From positions 1 through 64,000 of the forward strand of contig NZ_JBAWKA010000006.1 of NCBI RefSeq assembly GCF_043876815.1: a stretch of DNA of 64,000 bases, given 5' to 3'. This DNA is from Gaetbulibacter_A sp043876815. GTDB lineage: Bacteria; Bacteroidota; Bacteroidia; Flavobacteriales; Flavobacteriaceae. Shown here one piece after another: positions 24,725 through 34,550 of this stretch. The notes below the pieces were generated by a model. That model searched no databases, was not told where the DNA came from, and was given only the letters and a program-made list of their open reading frames with translations. Every line of letters starts with the position of its first letter. The stretch's first letter is position 1. The position numbers and the translations under genes were made by a program.

Positions 24725-27700
24725 AAAGGTCGCTCTGATATTGTTTTTTTTAACGATTGCGTGCAGCCGTGCCAAGCAGGATTATTTATTATCCATTGTA
24801 GATAAAAAACATACCGGAGTTGATTTTCAAAATACTTTGAGACCAACAGACTCCCTGAACATTTTAGATTATTTATATTATTATAACGGAGGAGGCGTGG
24901 CTGTAGGTGATATTAATAATGATAATCTTGTTGACGTGTTTTTCACTTCAAATCAGGGTAAAAACAAACTTTATCTCAATAAAGGTAATTTTGTTTTTGA
25001 GGATATTACTGATAAAGCTGGTGTTGAAGGTGCTTCAGACTGGAATACCGGAACTGTAATGGCAGATGTTAATGGTGATGGGTTTTTGGATATTTATGTT
25101 TGTGCGGTTGTAGGTATTCACGGTCTGAAGGGAGCCAATGAACTTTTCATAAATAATGGAAACGGGACCTTTTCGGAGCAAGCTACAAAATATAACCTTA
25201 GTTTTAAAAATTACAGCACTACAGTATCCTTTTTTGATTATGATAACGATGGCGACCTTGATATGTACTTACTCAATCATGCAATTCATAGTCAAAATTC
25301 CTTTGGTAAGGCTGATATTCGTTATAAACGTGATCTAAATAGCGGGGATAAATTATTGCGAAATGATGGAGGCTCATTTACTGATGTAAGCGAAGAAGCT
25401 GGAATTTTTGGTGGCGCAAATGGTTACGGACTGGGCATTGCCACTCAGGATTTTAATAATGATGGATTTGTGGATTTATACATCAGTAATGATTTTCATG
25501 AAGATGATTATTATTATTTGAATAATGGCAATGGCACCTTTACTGAGAAACTTAAGAGCGAATTTGGAAAAACAAGTCGTTTCTCCATGGGAAGTGATGT
25601 GGCTGATTTAAATCATGATGGCCTGACGGATATTTTAACCTTGGATATGGCACCTGAAGATGAAACTGTTTTAAAATCTTCAATGGGTGATGAAACGGTT
25701 GATATGTTAAATTTGCGAACAAAAAACTTAGGATACCACTATCAATATACTCGTAATATGTTACAGATTAATACGGGTGAAAATTTCTCTGAAATGGCTC
25801 TGTTCAGTGGGTTGTCAGCTACTGATTGGAGTTGGTCAGCCTTGTTTGGTGATTTTAATCAAGATGGGGAACAAGATGTGTTTATTTCAAACGGAATCCC
25901 TAAACGACCTAATGATTTAGATTATATAAAATTTACATCTAATGAAGAAATAAAAGAATCATTAAAAGATTCCCGTTCATTAGACAAAGAGGTTTTAAAA
26001 TTAATGCCTTCAGGAGCGGTGGCTAACCGTATTTATGAAGGGAATAAAAACTTATCGTTTAAAGATCAATCTGGAAATTGGATTTCAAATGAGGCCTTGA
26101 TTTCAACAGGAAGTGCTTATGCTGATTTTGATAATGATGGCGATTTAGATATTGTCACAAATAATATTAATACACCGGCTTCTTTTTACAAGAATAACAT
26201 TGATTCGACTGCGCATTATTTAAAACTCAAATTGAGATATAAGAAAGGCAATAGCTTTGGTATAGGCACCAAAGTCATATCCTATCATAACGGGATAAAA
26301 CAATACAAACAGTTGTTTAATTCGAAAGGATTCCAATCATCTTCAGAACCTGTTATACATTTCGGATATGGTGCAGTTAGAAAAGTGGATTCAATCACTA
26401 TTATTTGGCCTGATAATACTTTCCAAACAGTTGAAGATATTAAGACAAATCAAACCTTGAAAATAACCGCATTAAGCAAGCGATTCCCTTTTGACTATTC
26501 AAGATTATTAATAAAAACAAGGGCTTGGTTAACCAAAGTTGATAGCATAAAAGGCTTACGTTTTAGGCATAAAGAGAATAATTTTATTGATTTCAACCTT
26601 CATAAATTAATTCCTTATCAAGTTTCAGATCGCGGGCCGGCTACAGCTATTGGCGATTTAAACAATGATGGTAAACAGGATATTTTCTTTGGTAGTTCTC
26701 GTAACCAACCATCACAACTATTTATTCAAACAAATGATGGTTTCATAAAAAAAGATCTCCATGTTTATGAAGAAAACAAATTAACTGAGGATGTATCCGC
26801 GACAATAGCTGATTTTAATAAAGATGGTCAAAATGATTTATTTGTGGCTACCGGTGGGGGTGAATTTTATAATGAAGCAAAACCAATTCAAGATATACTT
26901 TATCAAAATAATGGCAATTTGGATTTTGAAAAAGCACAGCTACCGCACTATTTTGGAAACGCATCTGTTGTTAAGGCTATTGATGTTGACAATGATGGTG
27001 ATTTAGACCTTTTTGTTGGTAATCATGTTGATGCATTGAATTTCGGGAAATTACCAGATTCATATTTCCTTATCAATGAAAAAAACAATTTTACCTTAAA
27101 GTTAGTTGAGAAATTAGGAATGGTAACCGATGCCATTACTACAGATTTCAATAGGGATGGCCAAACGGATATTATTGCTGTCGGCGAGTGGATGCACCCT
27201 GTTTTTTTGCTAAATAATCACGGGACCTTTAAGGATGTGACATCAAAAATTGTAAAAGGTCAGTTGAACGGATTATGGCAAAGTATAGCTGCTTTTGATA
27301 TTGATAATGATGGGGACGATGATTATATATTGGGAAATTTTGGATTGAATTCAAAATTTAAAGCAACCAATAAATTTCCCATGAAAATGTATGTTGGAGA
27401 TTTTGATAACAATAAATCAATTGAAACTATTGTGGTAACAGAAAAAAATGGGAAGTATTATACTCAATCTAGTTTAGATGAATTGGCAGGACAGCTAAAT
27501 TATTTGAAAAAAAAATATACTTCATACAAGGATTTTGCAGGACAAACTGTTGAGGACATCTTTGGAGATGATGTTTTAAATGAGGCAGATTTGCTTACTG
27601 TAAATACATTGGCCTCAGGGTATTTGGAAAATACTAATGGTGCCTTTTCATTTCAACCATTTAAAAACGTTGAATTGCAATTGGCCCCAATTACAGAGAT

Positions 27701-27968
27701 GCTTGAGAATGATTTTAATGCTGATGGAAAAACAGATATTTTATTAGCGGGTAATTATTTTGGCATTTCCCCATTTCATGGAAAATTTGATAGTTTTTCA
27801 GGGGCCGTTTTACAAAACAATGGTCAAGTTGTTACATCGAACCAGCTAGGTATTGATTTTTACGAAAAAGTAGTAAGGGGGTTGAACAGTTTTACTTTTA
27901 AAGGCCGTAACTACCTATTAGTAACAATAAATAATGATGAAATTGAAATTTACGAAATCCGGAGTTAA
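24717..27968 (+). CDS. FG-GAP/VCBS-repeat lipoprotein with ASPIC/UnbV domain (paralog 2)
   Basis: A 1083-residue lipoprotein (lipobox LTIAC, Cys at about 16) with the same layout as the upstream paralog: YYNGGGVAVGDINNDNLVD near the N-terminus, repeated D.N.DG..D loops throughout, an UnbV segment (GTKVISYHNGIKQYKQLFNS...SITIIWPDN, about 515-570) and a second set of repeats behind it. The two proteins align along their full length, so they arose by tandem duplication. Their ORFs overlap by 8 bases, which implies translational coupling. Confidence 0.9.
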   Translation: MNKKVALILFFLTIACSRAKQDYLLSIVDKKHTGVDFQNTLRPTDSLNILDYLYYYNGGGVAVGDINNDNLVDVFFTSNQGKNKLYLNKGNFVFEDITDKAGVEGASDWNTGTVMADVNGDGFLDIYVCAVVGIHGLKGANELFINNGNGTFSEQATKYNLSFKNYSTTVSFFDYDNDGDLDMYLLNHAIHSQNSFGKADIRYKRDLNSGDKLLRNDGGSFTDVSEEAGIFGGANGYGLGIATQDFNNDGFVDLYISNDFHEDDYYYLNNGNGTFTEKLKSEFGKTSRFSMGSDVADLNHDGLTDILTLDMAPEDETVLKSSMGDETVDMLNLRTKNLGYHYQYTRNMLQINTGENFSEMALFSGLSATDWSWSALFGDFNQDGEQDVFISNGIPKRPNDLDYIKFTSNEEIKESLKDSRSLDKEVLKLMPSGAVANRIYEGNKNLSFKDQSGNWISNEALISTGSAYADFDNDGDLDIVTNNINTPASFYKNNIDSTAHYLKLKLRYKKGNSFGIGTKVISYHNGIKQYKQLFNSKGFQSSSEPVIHFGYGAVRKVDSITIIWPDNTFQTVEDIKTNQTLKITALSKRFPFDYSRLLIKTRAWLTKVDSIKGLRFRHKENNFIDFNLHKLIPYQVSDRGPATAIGDLNNDGKQDIFFGSSRNQPSQLFIQTNDGFIKKDLHVYEENKLTEDVSATIADFNKDGQNDLFVATGGGEFYNEAKPIQDILYQNNGNLDFEKAQLPHYFGNASVVKAIDVDNDGDLDLFVGNHVDALNFGKLPDSYFLINEKNNFTLKLVEKLGMVTDAITTDFNRDGQTDIIAVGEWMHPVFLLNNHGTFKDVTSKIVKGQLNGLWQSIAAFDIDNDGDDDYILGNFGLNSKFKATNKFPMKMYVGDFDNNKSIETIVVTEKNGKYYTQSSLDELAGQLNYLKKKYTSYKDFAGQTVEDIFGDDVLNEADLLTVNTLASGYLENTNGAFSFQPFKNVELQLAPITEMLENDFNADGKTDILLAGNYFGISPFHGKFDSFSGAVLQNNGQVVTSNQLGIDFYEKVVRGLNSFTFKGRNYLLVTINNDEIEIYEIRS

Positions 27969-28902
27969 TCAGTCAAATAGGATACAATCAAATGTTAGGG
28001 TGAAAAGAATCAAATTTATTATTTTTCTTGCGTTACTGTGTTTTTTTAGCTGGTATTTTTTTTTAAAAAGTTATGATTATCACATAACCTTTAAAACAAA
28101 AAATCCCACAGGTGTGGTTTTTAATACCCTTGCCGCTTGGAATAATTGGGAACCTCCAAGTAATAAAATGGTTAAGACCTATTCTGCAGTGCCTTATTCA
28201 AAATTGAATCAGGAATTACAGGTTTCAGATTCCATTATAAATATAGAATGGGAAATTAAGCGCACAGATTCTGTTACAGTAGTAACTGCTTATGTTAAAG
28301 ATAAAAATCATAGCCTTATTCAAAAATTAAAAGTGCCCTTCGTAAGAACAGATTTCGTCAACAGAATGATAGCCACTGTAAAACGAATTCAAAAGGAACT
28401 TAATGCACTTAGTAAAGAGTATAAAGTTGGACCTATGGAAAATTCAAAAATTCCAAAACAATATTGCGCTTACATAAGTTTAGAATCAAAGCTAGGGGAA
28501 AAGGCTTCTAAAATGATGGCGAGTAACGCTTACATTTTAACATATTTAGAAGACAATAATATCGCCATTATGGGTCACCCATTTGTAGAAGTTAGCCAAT
28601 GGAATAAAGAAAAAGGTTCAATGACCTTTAATTTTTGTTTTCCAGTTGCACACAATGAAGATTATCAATCAACGGAAGATATTAAATTTAAAATGACACA
28701 GGAAAAACCGGCATTAAAAACCATTTTTAATGGTAATTATAGAATTTCTGATTGTGCCTGGTTTTCAATAATTGACTTTGCTGAACAAAAAAATATTGAT
28801 ATTGAAAGATTGCCTACGGAGATATTTTTTAATGATCCACATGAAGGTGGTAACGACCGTGAGTGGAAAGCCGAAATATATATGCCACTAAATAATAACT
28901 AA
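27934..28902 (+). CDS. Membrane-anchored protein with a GyrI-like effector-binding domain
   Basis: A 322-residue protein with a single N-terminal transmembrane anchor (FIIFLALLCFFSWYFFL, about 28-44). The body contains an SRPBCC-like part and a C-terminal region (about 170-320) with the GyrI/AraC effector-binding pattern, ending IFFNDPHEGGNDREWKAEIYMPL. It may bind a small molecule at the inner membrane. The ATG at 27934 overlaps the previous gene by 35 bases. GTG 28000, directly before the anchor (VKRIKF), would avoid the overlap and is an equally plausible start. A ligand cannot be named. Confidence 0.7.
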   Translation: MMKLKFTKSGVNQSNRIQSNVRVKRIKFIIFLALLCFFSWYFFLKSYDYHITFKTKNPTGVVFNTLAAWNNWEPPSNKMVKTYSAVPYSKLNQELQVSDSIINIEWEIKRTDSVTVVTAYVKDKNHSLIQKLKVPFVRTDFVNRMIATVKRIQKELNALSKEYKVGPMENSKIPKQYCAYISLESKLGEKASKMMASNAYILTYLEDNNIAIMGHPFVEVSQWNKEKGSMTFNFCFPVAHNEDYQSTEDIKFKMTQEKPALKTIFNGNYRISDCAWFSIIDFAEQKNIDIERLPTEIFFNDPHEGGNDREWKAEIYMPLNNN

Positions 28903-28904
28903 AG

Positions 28905-29252
28905 ATGAATGAGCTAATTTTATCCATTTTACTGCTAATAACACAGATTTCTGGTTCTAACAAAAAAAGTGAGATCGGTGATAATGATACCTCGGAATTA
29001 AAAACGAATTGCTGGAAAGAAGTAGTTTTGTGTCAAATCTATCCATCAACTTTTAAAGATATAAACGTTGATGATTTTGATAATAACGAACAACTCGATC
29101 AGCTCATATTTTATGATTTCTTTGGAACGAATGTTCCTTTTGCTTCTAAAGATGAGCTCACGCAGCAAATCCCGTCATTAAAGAAAAAATTCTTAAATTA
29201 TAGTGCCTTTTCAAATGTGAATAACGTCATTAATTTAACACAAAATAATTAG
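28905..29252 (+). pseudogene. Chimeric remnant: GH13 N-terminus joined to an UnbV-protein fragment
   Basis: This 115-codon open frame has a signal-like start (ELILSILLLITQISG). Residues 36-67 (CWKEVVLCQIYPSTFKDINV) match the beginning of the GH13 enzyme encoded at 30636 (WWKEGVLYQIYPQSFKDTDG), and the DNA is similar too. Residues 68-104 (VPFASKDELTQQIPSLKKKF) match the DEL..Q...LKKK segment of the FG-GAP/UnbV proteins. No complete domain is present. It reads as two truncated genes fused by a deletion, although the frame has stayed open. It is unlikely to be functional; a small secreted product cannot be excluded. Confidence 0.7.
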
Positions 29253-29264
29253 ACAAAGAAAGTA

Positions 29265-30593
29265 ATGAAACAATTAAAATTTAAACTTCTTTCGGTTTTT
29301 ATCCTAGCCATATTTTCAGCTTGTAGTGCACCTGAAAAGCATATTGAAGTTTCCCCGGAATTATTTTATAAATCGGTAGACAAGGTTATGGAAATTCAAA
29401 TTCATGACATCTTTTCGCCCCCGGTTGCAAGTCGTATTTTTGCTTATCCCAATATTGCAGCTTATGAAATTTTAGCACAAAAAAGCTCAAATCTGGAGTC
29501 TTTGGTAGGTAAGGTTAACCAATTAGAACCCATTCCTACCGTAGATACTACCCAAAATGTTAATCTGGAATTATCGGCAATAATAGCCCATATGGAATTA
29601 AGCAAGGATCTTATTTTTTCTGAAGATCGTATGGAAACTTTGCAGGATAGTTTATACACCGTTTGGAAAAATGTAAATGAGGATGAGTTCGAAAAATCAA
29701 AGGCTTATGCTTTTGAAGTTCGAGATGCTATTAAAAAATACATGAGCAAAGATAATTATGCGCAAACACGAACCATGTCGAAGTTCACTGTAAATACAGA
29801 CGACCCTTCGAGGTGGCAACCAACGCCTCCTGCTTATATGGATGGTATTGAACCGCATTGGAATTTGATTCGGCCCTTCGTAATCGACTCGGCCTCACAG
29901 TTCAAACCGGAAAGACCGCCGGAGTTTTCTATGGAAAAAGATTCCCAGTTTTATAAAGAGCTTATGGAGGTTTACGAGGTTGGAAATGATATTACCATGG
30001 AAGGGGATGATTCTGAAGGTATTCAAGTAGCACAATTTTGGGACTGTAATCCTTTTGTTTCCGTAACACGCGGGCATTTTATGTTCGCAACTAAAAAAAT
30101 ATCTCCGGGTGCGCATTGGATAGGGATCGTTAAAATTGCAACAAAAATGGAGAATTCTAATGTTGAAGAAACCGTAAACGCCTACACTAAAACCTCATTA
30201 GCCATTGCAGATGCATTCATAAGCTGCTGGGATGAAAAATATCGAAGTAATTTAATCCGCCCTGAAACCGTCATCAATAAATATATTGACCCCGATTGGT
30301 TACCCGTATTACAAACCCCGCCATTTCCCGAATATACCAGTGGACATTCTGTGGTATCGGGAGCTGCTTCAGTAGTTTTAACTGAGCTTTTTGGTCCTGA
30401 CTTTCATTTTAATGATGATACAGAAACACAATTTGGATTACCCATACGAAGTTTCGACTCCTTTTATCAAGCCTCAAAAGAGGCCGCTTTAAGCAGGCTT
30501 TATGGAGGGATACATTACAGAGCGGCCATAGATAATGGATTGAAACAGGGCTTGGATTTAGGGCATTATGTGGCTAAAAAATTAAAGATATAA
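29265..30593 (+). CDS. Vanadium-dependent haloperoxidase / PAP2-type phosphatase-like lipoprotein
   Basis: A 442-residue lipoprotein (lipobox IFSAC, Cys20). The three PAP2/haloperoxidase motifs are present: KYRSNLIRP (about 325), PEYTSGHS (about 354) and SRLYGGIHYRAAID (about 405-418), which together form the phosphate- or vanadate-binding pocket. It may be a vanadium haloperoxidase-type or an acid-phosphatase-type enzyme in the periplasm or on the cell surface; the sequence does not decide. Proteins of this kind often sit next to FG-GAP/UnbV proteins in flavobacterial sugar loci. It lies 12 bases after the chimeric remnant. Confidence 0.85.
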   Translation: MKQLKFKLLSVFILAIFSACSAPEKHIEVSPELFYKSVDKVMEIQIHDIFSPPVASRIFAYPNIAAYEILAQKSSNLESLVGKVNQLEPIPTVDTTQNVNLELSAIIAHMELSKDLIFSEDRMETLQDSLYTVWKNVNEDEFEKSKAYAFEVRDAIKKYMSKDNYAQTRTMSKFTVNTDDPSRWQPTPPAYMDGIEPHWNLIRPFVIDSASQFKPERPPEFSMEKDSQFYKELMEVYEVGNDITMEGDDSEGIQVAQFWDCNPFVSVTRGHFMFATKKISPGAHWIGIVKIATKMENSNVEETVNAYTKTSLAIADAFISCWDEKYRSNLIRPETVINKYIDPDWLPVLQTPPFPEYTSGHSVVSGAASVVLTELFGPDFHFNDDTETQFGLPIRSFDSFYQASKEAALSRLYGGIHYRAAIDNGLKQGLDLGHYVAKKLKI

Positions 30594-30635
30594 GAATAGA
30601 AGAAAACAAATTAAGCTAACTAACTAAACTCAATT

Positions 30636-32381
30636 ATGAAAAAACTAATCACCGCAATGTTCGTTGCGTTTGTCCTTTTGGGCTGTAAAAAAGAGGTCAA
30701 GGAAGCAGAACCAATTGCTCAGGCAGAGGAAGCGGCTAATTGGTGGAAAGAAGGTGTTTTGTATCAAATTTATCCGCAAAGCTTTAAAGATACAGACGGT
30801 GATGGTTTTGGGGATTTTAAGGGCGTTATTGAAAAACTGGATTATCTGGAAAGCCTGAATATTAAAATGGTTTGGATGAATCCGTTTTTTAAATCTCCAA
30901 TGGTAGATAACGGTTATGATGTTGGGGACTACCGTGGTATTTTACCGCGCTACGGAACTATGGAGGACTTCGATAATATGCTGGATGGCATGCATGAGCA
31001 TGGGATCAAGTTTATTCTAGACATGGTAGTGAACCATAGTAGTGATGAGCATGAATGGTTCAAGCAATCACGGAGTTCCAGAGATAATCCTTACAGAGAC
31101 TATTATCACTGGTGGCCAGCTGAAAAAGGGGAGCCACCGTTTCGGCACAGTCTTTTTGATCCTGATGGTGCCTGGACCTACGATGAAAAGACCAATGCCT
31201 ATTACTTACACTATTTCTCTGATGCACAACCCGATCTCAATTGGGAAAACCCAAAAGTGCGTCAGGAGGTTTATGATATTATGAAATTCTGGGCCGAAAA
31301 AGGTGTGGATGGCTTCCGGATGGATGCTTTCCAGTATGCCAGTAAGGATACAACTTTTCCGGAGTGGCCCAAAGGTCATGAAAAGGACTTTGCTAAATGG
31401 TATGGTATGAATCCTCCCATTCATGATTATTTAAGGGAAATGAACGATCAGGTGTTCAGTAAATATGATGTGTTTGGTGTTTCTGAGGGTGCCGGAAGTA
31501 CATTTCAAGATGCACACGATCTGGTTGATGCCGATCGTAAGGAACTTCAAATGGCTTATCATTTTGATTATGTAGGCTTATCAAGAAATACTGATGGCTT
31601 TAAACTAACCGACTTTAAAAAGGTATTTACCAAATGGGATAAAGCCTTTGCGGAAGAAGGTTGGTTATCCATCTTTTTATCGAATCATGATAATTCGAGA
31701 ATGGTAAATCGCTTTGGTAATCCGAACCCGGAATTCAGAACCGTATCTACTCAAATGTTGAACACATTTCTTATGAGTATGCGTGGAACCCCTTACACCT
31801 ATTACGGCGATGAATTAGGAATGACAAATATCGACATGCCAAATATTGATGAATATGTGGATGTTTCCGCCCTCGGCGAGTATCAAATGGCCAAGAATAG
31901 GGGTGATGATCTGGATAAGTTTATGATAGAACTTAACTATAATTCCAGAGAAAATGGGCGTACACCAATGCAATGGAACGATTCCCTTAATGCCGGATTT
32001 ACTACCGGAACACCATGGAAAAAAGTAAATCCGAATTACGAGGACATAAATGTTGCCAAAGAAGAGGAAAATCCAAATAGTGTTTTAAATCATTTCAGAA
32101 AAGTGGTAAAACTCCGTAACGATAATAAAATTTTGGTTTACGGGAAATATCAACTTTTGGACGAAGCAAATGAGGAAACCTATGCTTTTATTCGGACACA
32201 TGGGGAGAGAAAATTATTAGTGCTCCTTAATTTCACAGACCATGATTCTGACGTGGTTTTACCTGAAATTAAAAACATGCAAAACGAATTAATAAATAAT
32301 TACGAAAGTCTGGCTAAAACCGATGATATGGTGACACTCAAACCGTATCAAGCCGTGATTTATGAATTAAAAACTAACTAA
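30636..32381 (+). CDS. GH13 alpha-glucosidase-type lipoprotein (probably subfamily 31-like)
   Basis: A 581-residue enzyme with lipobox VLLGC (Cys17), so periplasmic or surface-anchored. The (beta/alpha)8 GH13 core shows DMVVNH (129-134), GFRMDAF with nucleophile Asp230, GVSEGAG with acid/base Glu284, and SNHDNSRM with His351-Asp352. The overall pattern (YQIYPQSF, NGYDVGDYRGI) fits the oligo-1,6-glucosidase/alpha-glucosidase branch. It should release glucose from short alpha-glucosides; an exact linkage cannot be fixed. The 16 bases upstream (30619-30634) are identical to the leader of the SusC gene. It forms an operon with GH97 (12-base gap). Confidence 0.9.
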   Translation: MKKLITAMFVAFVLLGCKKEVKEAEPIAQAEEAANWWKEGVLYQIYPQSFKDTDGDGFGDFKGVIEKLDYLESLNIKMVWMNPFFKSPMVDNGYDVGDYRGILPRYGTMEDFDNMLDGMHEHGIKFILDMVVNHSSDEHEWFKQSRSSRDNPYRDYYHWWPAEKGEPPFRHSLFDPDGAWTYDEKTNAYYLHYFSDAQPDLNWENPKVRQEVYDIMKFWAEKGVDGFRMDAFQYASKDTTFPEWPKGHEKDFAKWYGMNPPIHDYLREMNDQVFSKYDVFGVSEGAGSTFQDAHDLVDADRKELQMAYHFDYVGLSRNTDGFKLTDFKKVFTKWDKAFAEEGWLSIFLSNHDNSRMVNRFGNPNPEFRTVSTQMLNTFLMSMRGTPYTYYGDELGMTNIDMPNIDEYVDVSALGEYQMAKNRGDDLDKFMIELNYNSRENGRTPMQWNDSLNAGFTTGTPWKKVNPNYEDINVAKEEENPNSVLNHFRKVVKLRNDNKILVYGKYQLLDEANEETYAFIRTHGERKLLVLLNFTDHDSDVVLPEIKNMQNELINNYESLAKTDDMVTLKPYQAVIYELKTN

Positions 32382-32392
32382 ATTAATTAGAT

Positions 32393-34522
32393 ATGAAACT
32401 TTTTTATACCAGGTTTCTTCTGGTTGTTATGAGCCTTTTTGTTTTATCAGCTTGTAGTAAATCAGAACATACCTATTCTGTTAAATCCCCCGATAATAAT
32501 ATTGAAGTCGAATTCGCCTTATCAGATACTGGGCAACCCATGTATCTGTTAAATTATAAGAATAAAGCGGTTATTGATACCTCATATATTAGCTTCGACT
32601 TGAATTCGGCGCCTTCACTTAAGGAAAATTTTAAGGTGATAAACACAACTTCTGGAAGTGCCGATAGCACCTGGGAAATGCCTTGGGGTGAGGAGCTTGA
32701 AGTTCGAGATCATTACAATGAATTGATCGTTTACTTAGAGGAACAATTTGATGAACAGCGAAAAATGAATATTCATTTTAAAGTCTATGATGATGGTTTA
32801 GGTTTTCGATATGAATTCCCAGAACAACCAAATATGAAGGAGGTTCTAATTACCGATGAAAATACACAATTTAAACTTTCCGGTGACCACCAGGTGTGGT
32901 GGCAGCCCGGTGACTGGGACATTTATGAGCATCTGTATAACAATACTAAATTCTCTGAAATTGATGCGATAGCCTATCGCGATAATCCAAATTTAAAATC
33001 AACTTATATTCCTGAAAATGCTGTAAATACTCCGGTAACCATGAAAACAGCTGAAGGCTTGTATTTAAGTTTTCATGAAGCAGATCTAACTAACTACGCT
33101 GGGATGACCTTGAAGGTTGATGTTGAGAATCTCAGTATGGTAAGCGAGTTGGTTGGTTCTAAACGCTTAGGTGGTAAAGCCAAAGTTACGATACCATTCA
33201 ATACGCCATGGAGAACCATACAAATTGAAGAAAAACCGGGTGATCTTATTGAATCCAAACTAAGCTTGAATTTAAACGAGCCCAATGAGCTTGGGGATGT
33301 ATCCTATTTTACACCAATGAAATACGTCGGTATTTGGTGGGAAATGCATATTGGAAAATCCACTTGGGACCTCGAGGGTAGTCAGGATATGAATACCTTC
33401 ACTACAGGGAAAGCGGGTACTTCTCGGCACGGGGCTAATACTGAAAATACCATGAAGTATATTGATTTTGCCGCAGCGAACAATATAAAAGGTATTTTGG
33501 TTGAAGGTTGGAATACCGGTTGGGATAAATGGATCAATGACGATCGCGAGGGTGTTTTCGATTTCATTACGCCATATCCGGATTTTGATTTCGATAAAGT
33601 AATGGCCTACGCCAAGGAAAAAGGTGTTCAGTTCATTATGCATCATGAAACCTCTGCCGCACCCATGACCTATGAAAAGCAAATGGACAAGGCTTATGCA
33701 TTTATGGCAGATAATGATATCCATGCGGTTAAGACCGGATATGTTGGTAAGATTATTCCTGAGGGAGAATATCACCACGGGCAGTGGATGGTAAATCACT
33801 ACCATAAGGTGCTTATTGAAACGGCCAAAATGAAAATAGCAGTAAATGCTCATGAACCGATCAAAGCTACAGGAAAACGCAGAACGTACCCTAATGCTAT
33901 TGCCAGAGAGGGTTTACGTGGTCAGGAGTTTAATGCCTGGGGAAAGCTTGGAGGTAATCCGCCTAACCATTTGCCTAATATCGTATTTACGAGAATGCTA
34001 TCAGGCCCAATTGATTTTACACCCGGTGTTTTCAATATTAAATTCAACGAATACAAAACTGAAAATCAGGTTAATACCACCTTGGCTCAGCAATTAGCGC
34101 TTTATGTGGTCATTTATTCTCCTATTCAAATGGCCTGCGATTTACCCGAACACTATATGGTTGACGGGAAAATTCATCCCGCTTTCCAGTTTATATCGGA
34201 TGTTGGTGTTGATTGGCAAAAATCAAATGTTTTAGATGGTGAAGTAGGAGACTACGTGGTCATTGCACGTCAGGAACGCGAAACCGGAAATTGGTTTGTT
34301 GGTGGTATTACTGATGAAAATGCTAGAGATCAATCGATTAGATTCGATTTTCTTGAGCCCGGGAAAACCTACCAAGCCACGATTTATAAGGACGGGCCTA
34401 ATGCCCATTGGGATAATAATCCTCAAAGTTATACTATTGAAAAAATGGAAGTTACTAACGAAAGTACTATTGATATTCATATGGCGCCAGGTGGTGGTTT
34501 TGCCATTAGTATTATGCAATAA
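32393..34522 (+). CDS. susB-like: GH97 alpha-glucosidase, SusB-like inverting type
   Basis: A 709-residue lipoprotein (lipobox VLSAC, Cys near 21). The N-terminal beta-sandwich (about 25-290) and catalytic barrel (about 300-600) are typical of GH97. HHETSAAP at about 416 and VNAHE with Glu488, followed 24 residues later by Glu512 (LRGQEF), match the spacing of the two catalytic glutamates of SusB. I therefore assign the inverting, calcium-dependent alpha-glucosidase type rather than the retaining alpha-galactosidase type. It acts in the periplasm on malto-oligosaccharides or similar alpha-glucosides delivered by SusC/SusD. The MFS gene follows after 28 bases. Confidence 0.92.
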   Translation: MKLFYTRFLLVVMSLFVLSACSKSEHTYSVKSPDNNIEVEFALSDTGQPMYLLNYKNKAVIDTSYISFDLNSAPSLKENFKVINTTSGSADSTWEMPWGEELEVRDHYNELIVYLEEQFDEQRKMNIHFKVYDDGLGFRYEFPEQPNMKEVLITDENTQFKLSGDHQVWWQPGDWDIYEHLYNNTKFSEIDAIAYRDNPNLKSTYIPENAVNTPVTMKTAEGLYLSFHEADLTNYAGMTLKVDVENLSMVSELVGSKRLGGKAKVTIPFNTPWRTIQIEEKPGDLIESKLSLNLNEPNELGDVSYFTPMKYVGIWWEMHIGKSTWDLEGSQDMNTFTTGKAGTSRHGANTENTMKYIDFAAANNIKGILVEGWNTGWDKWINDDREGVFDFITPYPDFDFDKVMAYAKEKGVQFIMHHETSAAPMTYEKQMDKAYAFMADNDIHAVKTGYVGKIIPEGEYHHGQWMVNHYHKVLIETAKMKIAVNAHEPIKATGKRRTYPNAIAREGLRGQEFNAWGKLGGNPPNHLPNIVFTRMLSGPIDFTPGVFNIKFNEYKTENQVNTTLAQQLALYVVIYSPIQMACDLPEHYMVDGKIHPAFQFISDVGVDWQKSNVLDGEVGDYVVIARQERETGNWFVGGITDENARDQSIRFDFLEPGKTYQATIYKDGPNAHWDNNPQSYTIEKMEVTNESTIDIHMAPGGGFAISIMQ

Positions 34523-34550
34523 TTAATTAAAGAAAAACCAACCTTTCAAG

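Noticed and set aside
33272..33853. Long minus-strand frame inside the GH97 gene
   Set aside because: It is the antisense shadow of a strongly supported coding region and shows His/Ile-rich sequence typical of such shadows.
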